Assembly (NCBI GenBank): GCA_030598645.1
Contig: JAUVPN010000203.1
Coordinates: 1 to 5,200 of the forward strand
Reading direction: 5' to 3'
DNA: 5,200 nt
Origin: Hyphomicrobium sp.
Lineage (GTDB): Bacteria > Pseudomonadota > Alphaproteobacteria > Rhizobiales > Hyphomicrobiaceae
In this document: positions 1 to 5,200 of the stretch, piece by piece
Numbering within the stretch: position 1 is the stretch's first letter
Layout: each line of letters opens with the position of its first letter
Position numbers and translations under genes: made by a program
Notes under the pieces: generated by a model
Databases searched by the model: none
Told to the model about the DNA's origin: nothing
What the model saw: the letters and a program-made list of their open reading frames with translations, nothing else

Positions 1-827
1 AGACAGGCTTGGTAGGCGGCGGCGTCACCTTCCTCAACAACGGCGCATTTTCCATGCGCGCAATGCCAGCCCTCAGGCGTCTTGCACCACTCGCTCAGTA
101 TAACCACTTCTTCCCAGCTAGGGGCTTGCACGGCTAGTCCGCAGTCGGCGTTGAGCACGAAAGAGGCACCATCGAACACGAGCTCATCCTGCCCTCCTAC
201 CTGATTGAGGTAGGCAAGCGGCAGCCCCGTCTCGGTAATGCGCGCTACGACCTTGTTCATCCGAGCATCAGGTTTCATCCAATCGAAGGGCGAACCATTA
301 ACCGATACGAGAATCTCCGCGCCGGCCTCTGCTAGGCACTCAGTCACATCGGGGGCCCAGATGTCCTCGCAAATAGGAACACCGAGCCGTACCCCGCGGA
401 AATTGATCGGCCCGGGCATGCGGCCTTGTGAAAAAATACGCTTCTCGTCGAATACGCCGTAATTCGGCAAGTCGGCCTTAAACCGCACAGCCTCGACCTT
501 CCCACTGTCAAGCAATACCAGCGCGTTGTAGACGTTGCCCTCCTCGGGCCAAATGGTGCCGGTGAGCACACCGGGGCCGGGGCCAAGCTTGGCCGCGAGG
601 GTTTCCACCCGGCGGCGCGCGGCCAACTGGAATGCGGGCCTGAGGACAAGATCCTCAGGCGGATACCCCGTGATGAAAAGTTCCGGAAACACGACAAGGT
701 CAGCGCCCAACGCATGCGCCCTGGCGCGCATCTCCACTAACTTTGCAATATTTCCGTCGAGGTCACCTACGGTAGGGTTTGCCTGGGCAAGCGCTATTTT
801 GATGCGCTTTTGCGCGGAGTTCGACAT
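1..827 (-). CDS. nadE: Glutamine-dependent NAD+ synthetase, N-terminal glutaminase part (partial)
   Basis: This enzyme makes NAD+ from nicotinic acid adenine dinucleotide, ATP and glutamine in the cytoplasm, the last step of NAD biosynthesis. About 275 residues are visible, covering the nitrilase-like amidohydrolase domain that releases ammonia from glutamine. The family's catalytic triad is present: Glu49 in FPELFITGYPPEDL, Lys117 in RFKADLPNYGVFDEKRIF, and Cys153 in GVPICEDIW. Further family motifs are VNGSPF and YLNQVGGQDELVFDGASF. The reading frame is open to the left edge and ends in AAAYQAC, which resembles the linker into the synthetase domain. That domain, with its SGGxDS ATP-binding loop, would lie outside the window; full-length relatives are usually about 550-680 residues. 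The ATG at 825-827 gives the usual compact N-terminus (MSNSAQKRIKIALAQANPTVGD) and has an AAGG ribosome-binding site 7 nt upstream. The gene follows the DAHP synthase gene on the same strand after 86 bp, so the two may be co-transcribed. Confidence 0.95.
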   Translation of the reverse strand, partial: MSNSAQKRIKIALAQANPTVGDLDGNIAKLVEMRARAHALGADLVVFPELFITGYPPEDLVLRPAFQLAARRRVETLAAKLGPGPGVLTGTIWPEEGNVYNALVLLDSGKVEAVRFKADLPNYGVFDEKRIFSQGRMPGPINFRGVRLGVPICEDIWAPDVTECLAEAGAEILVSVNGSPFDWMKPDARMNKVVARITETGLPLAYLNQVGGQDELVFDGASFVLNADCGLAVQAPSWEEVVILSEWCKTPEGWHCAHGKCAVVEEGDAAAYQAC

Positions 828-847
828 GAGCGGACCTTAAGAACGAG

Positions 848-875
848 CCAGGCTGCGCCGCAAAGCAAAGCCTGG
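848..875 (-). repeat. Perfect 7-bp inverted repeat (hairpin) between DAHP synthase and nadE
   Basis: The arms CCAGGCT (848-854) and AGCCTGG (869-875) are exact reverse complements around a 14-nt loop. A slightly longer stem is possible if a 2-nt bulge is allowed next to an internal TGC/GCA pairing. On the minus-strand transcript it lies after the DAHP synthase stop and about 20 nt before the nadE start, just upstream of the nadE ribosome-binding site. The following bases (CTCGTTCTTAAGG) do not form a real U-tract, so it is a poor intrinsic terminator. An mRNA processing or stability element, or a partial attenuator, fits equally well. Its role is unproven and a chance repeat cannot be excluded. 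Confidence 0.45.
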
Positions 876-913
876 TTGTGCAGCACGCGGTTCCGATGCC
901 ACCAAGCATGCAA

Positions 914-2314
914 TTATCCGAACGCTGGGATCGGCTGCAGCGGCACCGCCATGCCTTCGCGTTCTTGCTTGAGCCGCTCCGCAATGAGGAAAGCAAGCTC
1001 GAGAGACTGAGCGGCATTGAGACGAGGATCGCATAGCGTCGCATAGCGATCCTTGAGTTGGGCCTCAGAGATATTGGCTGCGGCGCCGCCCGTGCATTCG
1101 GTTACAGGCAGTCCGGTCATTTCTACGTGGATGCCACCGGCGCGCGTACCTTCCGCGCGGTGGACGTCAAAAAATGTCTCCGCCTCCTTAAGGATACGAT
1201 CGAAGGGTCGCGTCTTGTAACCGTTAGCCGTCGAGATTGTATTCGCGTGCATAGGATCGCACGACCAAACGACCGTACGGCCCTCCTTTTCCACCCTGCG
1301 GATCAACTTGGGCAGATGCTCTCCAACCTTGTCGGCGCCCAAACGGCAGATGAGCGTCAACCGGCCGGGCTCGTCCGTCGGGTTGAGGATTTCGATGAGG
1401 CGCATCAGGCTGTCCGCCTCCAACGACGGACCGCACTTAACTCCAATGGGGTTCTTAATCCCCCGCAAGAACTCAACATGAGCGTGATCTAGCTGGCGCG
1501 TACGATCGCCGATCCATAGCATGTGTCCAGATGTTGCATACCAGTTCTGCGACCCGCCCGCTTCATCCCGGCGGACAAGCGCCTGCTCGTAACCCAAGAG
1601 CAGGCTTTCATGGCTGGTATAGAACGTCGTCCGACCTAGCGTCGGCACAGTCTCCTCGGTGATCCCGCACGAGCGCATAAATCGTAATGCCGTTTGGATC
1701 TCCTCAGCCATCGCCTTGTACTTCTTACCGAAGGGGCTCCTTTGCTCGAAATCGAGCAACCAACGCATGACGTTCTCCAACCCCGCGTAGCCACCTCCGG
1801 AGAACGCTCGCAGAAGGTTGAGCGTCGCTGCTGATTGACGATAGGCCTCCAGCTGCCGGCGCGGATCAGGAGTTCGGTCCTGTGCCGTGAACTCTTCGCC
1901 GTTTATGATGTCGCCACGATAGCTCGGAAGTTCTTCATCACCCTTCTTCTCAGTGGGTGAGGAGCGCGGCTTGGCGAATTGGCCACCAATGCGTCCAACC
2001 TTGACCACCGGAAAGCCGCCGGCGAATGTCAGTACAACCGCCATTTGCAGAAAGATACGGAAGAGCTCGCGGATGTGGTTGGCACCGTGCTCGGCGAAAC
2101 TCTCAGCACAATCGCCGCCTTGCAGAAGAAATGCGTTGCCATGTGCGACATCGGCCAAGGCGCGCTTAAGCTTGTCCGCCTCACCAGCGAAGACCAGCGG
2201 TGGGAACGTCTCAAGCTTAGCTTCGACCGCGGCAAGCGCGGCCCCGTCGGGGTACACTGGCACCTGGACGATCGGCTTGGACCGCCAGCTGTCAGGGGAC
2301 CAGGGTGCGGCCAT
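914..2314 (-). CDS. Class II 3-deoxy-7-phosphoheptulonate (DAHP) synthase
   Basis: This cytoplasmic enzyme condenses phosphoenolpyruvate with erythrose 4-phosphate to give DAHP, the first step of the shikimate pathway to aromatic amino acids. The 466-residue protein is full length for the bacterial class II (plant-like) family and starts [14 protein letters not shown], a typical N-terminus. The metal ligands expected from the Mycobacterium tuberculosis enzyme are all present: Cys69 in QGGDCAESF, His356 in DPMHANT, Glu398 in GGIHVEMTG and Asp429 in [12 protein letters not shown]. Likely substrate-binding residues are Arg108 in [12 protein letters not shown], Arg271/Arg273 in [16 protein letters not shown], Lys293 in GVKCGPS and Arg324 in LICRLGADK. 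The frame is open upstream to a GTG at 2380, but the ATG at 2312-2314 has a GGAGAAG ribosome-binding site 5-8 nt upstream and matches the family start. The protein lacks the long N-terminal regulatory extension of the mycobacterial enzyme. The gene is transcribed toward nadE and away from the plus-strand ligase. It is often named aroG, aroF or aroH; no symbol is given because usage conflicts. Confidence 0.96.
   Translation of the reverse strand: MAAPWSPDSWRSKPIVQVPVYPDGAALAAVEAKLETFPPLVFAGEADKLKRALADVAHGNAFLLQGGDCAESFAEHGANHIRELFRIFLQMAVVLTFAGGFPVVKVGRIGGQFAKPRSSPTEKKGDEELPSYRGDIINGEEFTAQDRTPDPRRQLEAYRQSAATLNLLRAFSGGGYAGLENVMRWLLDFEQRSPFGKKYKAMAEEIQTALRFMRSCGITEETVPTLGRTTFYTSHESLLLGYEQALVRRDEAGGSQNWYATSGHMLWIGDRTRQLDHAHVEFLRGIKNPIGVKCGPSLEADSLMRLIEILNPTDEPGRLTLICRLGADKVGEHLPKLIRRVEKEGRTVVWSCDPMHANTISTANGYKTRPFDRILKEAETFFDVHRAEGTRAGGIHVEMTGLPVTECTGGAAANISEAQLKDRYATLCDPRLNAAQSLELAFLIAERLKQEREGMAVPLQPIPAFG
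1029..1048. repeat. Exact 10-bp tandem duplication inside DAHP synthase
   Basis: TCGCATAGCG occurs twice in a row at 1029-1038 and 1039-1048. It is flanked by GGATCGC (1026-1032) and GCGATCC (1046-1052), which are reverse complements. The stretch encodes DRYATLCDP, which includes the metal-binding Asp429 codon at 1028-1030. The protein stays in frame and matches the family across this segment, so the repeat is most likely a by-product of codon choice rather than a recent insertion. Confidence 0.5.
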
Positions 2315-2565
2315 TTCTACTTCTCCATAACGCAAGCACGTGAATAGAGCGCAGCGGGCCCAAAGCGACTGGCGAAACACCGAAAGCGCATCGTTTTGAA
2401 CTCACTATGCCATTCCCCGGGGCTTATAGGCTATCCTCTTGTTGGAGGCCAGCAAACCACGCATTGATTAGTTGCCTGCCCCAGACTGACGCCATAGTCG
2501 GGTTTTCAGCCTGGGCCGTCCTCCAGCGCCGAAATTCGACGCACCAGCATGTCACGAGCCGAGCT
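2315..2565. promoter_or_regulatory. Divergent intergenic region between DAHP synthase and the carboxylate-amine ligase
   Basis: These 251 bp separate two gene starts that point away from each other, so promoters for both should lie here. On the minus strand, CTATAAG (2423-2429) is a candidate -10 element about 110 nt upstream of the DAHP synthase start, but no good -35 box sits at the right spacing. On the plus strand, TTGATT (2464-2469) or TTGCCT (2472-2477) with CATAGT (2493-2498) is weak, with spacers of 23 or 15 bp. An 8-bp palindrome CCCCGGGG lies at 2415-2422. An imperfect inverted repeat at 2480-2515 is listed separately. The region is open in frame from an ATG at 2407 to the ligase, but this extension is judged non-coding. 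The regulatory role is inferred from geometry; no operator was recognised. Confidence 0.5.
2480..2515. repeat. Imperfect 10-bp inverted repeat upstream of the carboxylate-amine ligase
   Basis: CCCAGACTGA (2480-2489) and TCAGCCTGGG (2506-2515) pair over 10 bp with one mismatch, around a 16-nt spacer. The repeat ends 50 bp before the ligase start. It could be an operator for a dimeric regulator in the divergent promoter region or a hairpin in the ligase leader mRNA. Within the spacer, GTC can pair with GAC at 2488-2490, an alternative fold. No known binding-site consensus was recognised. Confidence 0.4.
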
Positions 2566-3699
2566 ATGAGCCTAAAAGAACCAACATTTACCTTCGGCAT
2601 TGAGGAGGAATACTTCCTCGTAGACCTTCGCACTCGCGATCTCGTCCACGCCCCCCCTTCCTTGATGGAGGCCTGCGAAAAGGAGCTTGGCGAACAGGTC
2701 GCGCCCGAGTTTTTCCGTGCACAGATTGAGATCGGCACGCAAGTGCACCGCGATTTTTCTCAGGCCCGCCAGGAACTCGGTCGGTTACGCAAGACAATTG
2801 CCGCCCAGGCACGCGAGCATGGTCTCGCACCAATCGCCACCTCGACCCATCCCTTCGCACAGAAGTCTTCCCTGCAAACGACTCCCAAGGAACGCTACCA
2901 GGTACTCGCCCGCGATTTTGCCGGCATCGGCCGGCGGCTCGCGATCTGTGGGATGCATGTTCACGTCGGCGTTGAGGATGACGAGCTGCGCATCGACTTG
3001 ATCAATCAGGCGCGCTACTTTCTACCGCACCTCTTGATGCTCTCCACGTCTTCACCATTCTGGCAAGGCGAGGATACGGGCCTCAAAACTTACCGTATCG
3101 CGATATTTCACGAACTCCCGAGAACCGGCATTCCCCAGCGCTTCGAGAGTTTCGGTGAGTACGAACGTACTGTTGACGTCCTAGTGAGCAACGGCGTTAT
3201 CGAGGATGCCACCAAGGTGTGGTGGGATCTGCGCCCGTCCGCACGCTTTCCTACAATGGAAATGCGCGTAACCGACGTGTGCCCCCAAATTGACGACGCG
3301 GTTACTATCGCAGCGCTCTACGTTTGTATTACTCGTATGCTCTACCGGTTGCGGCGCAGCAACCAAAAGTGGCGCTCATATCCCGCCTTCCTCATCAACG
3401 AAAACCTTTGGCGGGCCCAGCGCTACGGCGTCAAAGAAAAGTTGTTTGATTTTGGCAAGGGCACCCTTGTGCCGTTTGCCGATCTTATTGGCGAGCTCTT
3501 TGATCTCGTTGCAGAGGACGCACTGGCCCTAGGATGTGAGGCGGAAGTTCAGCATGTACGAAGGATCGCCGCAGAGGGGACGAGCGCAGACCGCCAGGTC
3601 GCCTGTTACGAGCGGCTTCTGAGTCAGGGTGCCCAGCCCGAAGAGGCGATCAAGGGTGTCGTGGATCTGCTTATTGCGGAGACCATTGCTAACACTTGA
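2566..3699 (+). CDS. GCS2/YbdK-family carboxylate-amine ligase (glutamate-cysteine ligase-like)
   Basis: The protein is an ATP-dependent ligase of the glutamate-cysteine ligase type 2 superfamily. Members join an amine to a carboxylate; E. coli YbdK has weak gamma-glutamylcysteine synthetase activity, and the true substrates are often unknown. At 377 residues it is full length (YbdK is about 372). Family motifs in order are FGIEEEYFLVD at 10-20 (acidic metal/ATP site), EIGTQVH at 55-61, GMHVHVGV at 129-136, SSPFWQGEDTGLKTYR at 162-177, WWDLRPS with PTMEMRVTDVCP at 219-240, and NENLWRAQRYG at 278-288. No signal peptide or membrane segment is seen, so it should be cytoplasmic. The ATG at 2566 is chosen because FGIEEE normally lies about 10 residues from the start. 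It has no convincing Shine-Dalgarno sequence, and an in-frame ATG at 2407 would add 53 residues that do not resemble the family. It is the only plus-strand gene here, and it ends 6 bp from the stop of the convergent SDR. A glutathione role is suggested by nearby gor but not shown. Confidence 0.9.
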   Translation: MSLKEPTFTFGIEEEYFLVDLRTRDLVHAPPSLMEACEKELGEQVAPEFFRAQIEIGTQVHRDFSQARQELGRLRKTIAAQAREHGLAPIATSTHPFAQKSSLQTTPKERYQVLARDFAGIGRRLAICGMHVHVGVEDDELRIDLINQARYFLPHLLMLSTSSPFWQGEDTGLKTYRIAIFHELPRTGIPQRFESFGEYERTVDVLVSNGVIEDATKVWWDLRPSARFPTMEMRVTDVCPQIDDAVTIAALYVCITRMLYRLRRSNQKWRSYPAFLINENLWRAQRYGVKEKLFDFGKGTLVPFADLIGELFDLVAEDALALGCEAEVQHVRRIAAEGTSADRQVACYERLLSQGAQPEEAIKGVVDLLIAETIANT

Positions 3700-3705
3700 G
3701 GTGGC

Positions 3706-4461
3706 CTAAAGCGCTGCAGCCATCCCGCCGTCGATCGCAAGCTCCGCCCCTGTAATGAAGGCCGACTCATCGGAGGCGAAGAACAGCGCCGCCTGCGCGA
3801 CGTCCTCAGAGGTACCAAAGCGTCGCAGCGGCGTTTGCTCTAGAAGCGCATCGGAAAACGCTTTGATCTTTAAGACGCGCTCTGTAAGCGCCGTTTCAAT
3901 AAAGCCCGGAGCCAGAGCATTCACCCTTATGTTGTAGGGCGCATACTCGACCGCAAGACCCCGCGTCAGCGCCGAAATAGCGCCCTTCGTCGCCCCATAA
4001 GCGGCCAGCGTGCGCATTCCCCGCCCGCCCATAATCGATGCCATATTGATCAATGACCCGCGACCAGAGGCCTTCAATAATGGGAACGCATCACGTGCAA
4101 TTCGGATCACACCGTCGAGATTGACCTCTCGCAACTTCACCCAATCCGCATCCGACATGTTGCGGAAGTCGCTGCGGACATTGATTCCAGCATTATTGAC
4201 TAGGGCATCGAGCCGGCGATGCTTGCTATCGACTAAGCGCACGAGCGCAGTTACATCTTGGCCTAACGATACATCAACGGGCACCGCAGTCACATCATAC
4301 CCTTGCGCGTCAAGCTCCGCGGCGCCTTTGACGGCCGCATCTCCGTCCACGTCAGTGATGTAGACGTGCGCACCCTCAGCGGCAAACAGTCTCGCCGTCG
4401 CGCGCCCTATTCCGGCACCTGCGCCAGTAATCAGCGCAATTTTGTTTTTTAGCCTTTGCAT
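3706..4461 (-). CDS. Classical short-chain dehydrogenase/reductase (SDR), substrate unknown
   Basis: This is an NAD(P)(H)-dependent oxidoreductase with a Rossmann fold, acting in the cytoplasm on an alcohol or carbonyl that cannot be named from sequence. The 251-residue length is typical of classical SDRs. Visible motifs are TGAGAGIG at 12-19 (dinucleotide binding), Asp37 after the second beta strand (ITDVD), which favours NAD(H) over NADP(H), VDV at 62-64, NNAG at 89-92, and the catalytic tetrad Asn114, Ser142, Tyr155 and Lys159 (YGATK). These are followed by the APGFIET loop and a C-terminal ITGAELAIDGGMAAAL. The ATG at 4459-4461 has AAGGG 4 nt upstream and gives the normal N-terminus (MQRLKNKIALITG). 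A longer frame from a TTG at 4512 would only add leader sequence. It lies 81 bp downstream of gor on the same strand and may be read with it. Its stop is 6 bp from that of the convergent ligase. It resembles generic 'glucose 1-dehydrogenase' or 'SDR family' annotations, which should not be read as a function. Confidence 0.93.
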   Translation of the reverse strand: MQRLKNKIALITGAGAGIGRATARLFAAEGAHVYITDVDGDAAVKGAAELDAQGYDVTAVPVDVSLGQDVTALVRLVDSKHRRLDALVNNAGINVRSDFRNMSDADWVKLREVNLDGVIRIARDAFPLLKASGRGSLINMASIMGGRGMRTLAAYGATKGAISALTRGLAVEYAPYNIRVNALAPGFIETALTERVLKIKAFSDALLEQTPLRRFGTSEDVAQAALFFASDESAFITGAELAIDGGMAAAL

Positions 4462-4485
4462 GACACCCTTTCGAAGCGGGGCAGA

Positions 4486-4512
4486 CTTATAGTGGTCTCG
4501 CGCGCCAATCAA
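4486..4512 (-). promoter_or_regulatory. Weak candidate promoter for the SDR gene
   Basis: In the 81-bp gap between gor and the SDR gene, TTGATT (4507-4512) and TATAAG (4486-4491) resemble -35 and -10 boxes. The spacer is 15 bp, shorter than the usual 16-18. Transcription would begin roughly 18 nt upstream of the SDR start. The same CTATAAG heptamer occurs on the same strand upstream of DAHP synthase (2423-2429). It is a low-confidence guess; the SDR could equally be read through from gor. Confidence 0.2.
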
Positions 4513-4542
4513 CTCTCAACAGGCAACATGCCAAATGAAGCA

Positions 4543-5200
4543 TCACCCCGCAGCTTCCCCCGGCGCCAACCAGCGCTCCCGCATCGTGACCAATTCTTCT
4601 GCCGCGCTCGGATGCAGCCCCATCGTTGCGTCGAAGTCCGCCTTTGTCGCCCCCAACCGCATAGCGACTGCCGCCATCTGCACGATTTCAGCGGCGTCCG
4701 CGCCAAGGACGTGGCAGCCGACAACTTTGTCGCTGCGCCGATCAACGAGCAGCTTCATGACCATCTTCTCGTCACGTCCCGACAACGCTGACTTGAGTGA
4801 TGGAAACGTCGCCTTAAAAATGTTGAGTTCGACACTGCGTTCTTCAGCCAGGTGCTGGGGCAATCCAACCGTTCCGATCTCCGGTGTGGAGAACACAGCG
4901 GTTGGAATCATCATGTAATCGGCGCTCCACGGCCGACTGGCGAATATGCTGTCAGCAAAGGAATGGCCTTCTCGAATGGCAACGGGCGTTAGGGCCACGC
5001 GGTCGGTTACATCGCCCACGGCGTATACGGTTGCCGCAGAAGAGCGAGAGGCTTCGTCCACCACAACACGCCCATTGCTGCCGCGCTCCGCGCCGGCTGT
5101 ATCAAGCCCTAGTTCGAGTGTATTAGGCGCGCGGCCGATGGCGAACATTATTTGGTCTGCGTCAATAGTCGAGCCGTCATCAAGATGTCCGACAAGCCCA
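4543..5200 (-). CDS. gor: Glutathione reductase, C-terminal part (partial)
   Basis: This flavoprotein uses NADPH to reduce glutathione disulfide to two GSH in the cytoplasm. The visible 218 residues are the end of the protein. They begin in the NADPH-binding domain, just before MFAIGRAPNT (18-27 of the visible part). Next comes the FAD-binding VYAVGDVTDRVALTPVAIREG (58-78), then the dimerisation domain starting near IPTAVFSTPEIGTVGL (98-113). HPSAAEELVTMR (196-207) follows: His196 and Glu201 match the active-site His-Glu pair of glutathione reductase, human His467 and Glu472. The HPxxxEELVTMR form separates it from dihydrolipoamide dehydrogenase and mercuric reductase. The FAD-binding GxGxxG and redox CxxxxC motifs would lie beyond the right edge, so the N-terminal half cannot be checked. 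The frame is open to 5200, and a TGA at 4543-4545 ends the gene 81 bp before the SDR on the same strand. Confidence 0.94.
   Translation of the reverse strand, partial: GLVGHLDDGSTIDADQIMFAIGRAPNTLELGLDTAGAERGSNGRVVVDEASRSSAATVYAVGDVTDRVALTPVAIREGHSFADSIFASRPWSADYMMIPTAVFSTPEIGTVGLPQHLAEERSVELNIFKATFPSLKSALSGRDEKMVMKLLVDRRSDKVVGCHVLGADAAEIVQMAAVAMRLGATKADFDATMGLHPSAAEELVTMRERWLAPGEAAG

Noticed and set aside
344..715. Minus-strand 123-codon frame inside nadE
   Set aside because: It is in a different frame on the same strand as nadE, whose catalytic triad is in the other frame. The composition is rich in Arg, Ser and Pro, as expected of an out-of-frame shadow.
1026..1052. Tandem 10-bp repeat with inverted ends as a possible insertion-site duplication
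   Set aside because: The repeat length is not a multiple of three, yet the protein is in frame and family-like through it. No insertion sequence is present, so coincidence of codon choice is the simplest reading.
1058..1492. Plus-strand 144-codon open frame opposite DAHP synthase
   Set aside because: It lies wholly antisense to a gene with intact catalytic motifs, shows no recognisable domain, and is explained by codon composition of the real gene.
1953..2347. Two overlapping plus-strand open frames of about 120 codons opposite the 5' part of DAHP synthase
   Set aside because: They are antisense shadows of the conserved N-terminal region, overlap each other in different frames, and show no recognisable motif.
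2407..2565. Separate small gene or signal peptide upstream of the ligase
   Set aside because: It has no stop before the ligase, no lysine-hydrophobic-cleavage pattern of a signal peptide and no visible ribosome-binding site. It reads as leader sequence.
4456..4918. Plus-strand open frames of 111 and 127 codons across the gor end and gor-SDR gap
   Set aside because: Both are antisense to gor for most of their length, whose HPSAAEE active-site motif fixes the coding strand. Neither has a recognisable domain.
1..5200. Search for a defence system, mobile element, toxin-antitoxin pair, CRISPR or novel multi-gene system
   Set aside because: All five substantial genes belong to well-known metabolic families and fill nearly all the sequence. 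No transposase, integrase, spaced repeats or small paired genes were seen.

Overview
The window looks like a chromosomal housekeeping segment from an alphaproteobacterium, probably Hyphomicrobiales-like. This inference rests on the protein types (class II DAHP synthase, glutamine-dependent NAD+ synthetase, GCS2-type carboxylate-amine ligase, glutathione reductase), a moderately high GC content judged by eye, and my general memory of neighbours in that group. No genus can be named from sequence alone. I see no mobile element, CRISPR array, tRNA or rRNA, and no clearly new multi-gene system.

Layout from left to right. Positions 1-827 (minus) hold the N-terminal glutaminase half of NAD+ synthetase (nadE), which continues past the left edge. 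Positions 914-2314 (minus) hold a complete class II DAHP synthase, the first enzyme of the shikimate pathway. It lies directly upstream of nadE, and the 86-bp gap between them contains a hairpin. Positions 2315-2565 are a divergent intergenic region with an imperfect inverted repeat and weak promoter-like sequence. Positions 2566-3699 (plus) hold a complete GCS2/YbdK-type glutamate-cysteine-ligase-like enzyme. It converges, with a 6-bp gap, on a classical short-chain dehydrogenase/reductase at 3706-4461 (minus). Positions 4543-5200 (minus) hold the C-terminal part of glutathione reductase (gor), which begins beyond the right edge.

How the genes fit together. Four of the five genes lie on the minus strand, in the order gor, SDR, DAHP synthase, nadE in the direction of transcription. 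The ligase is the only plus-strand gene and splits them into two blocks: gor-SDR and DAHP synthase-nadE. Two products could touch thiol metabolism, because glutathione reductase recycles GSSG and the ligase belongs to a family with weak gamma-glutamylcysteine-forming activity. NAD+ synthetase supplies the cofactor pool used by the SDR and, after phosphorylation, by glutathione reductase. That link is inference; the sequence shows only proximity.

The points most worth a second look are the ligase-gor neighbourhood, the two intergenic inverted repeats, the start site of the ligase, and the SDR of unknown substrate.
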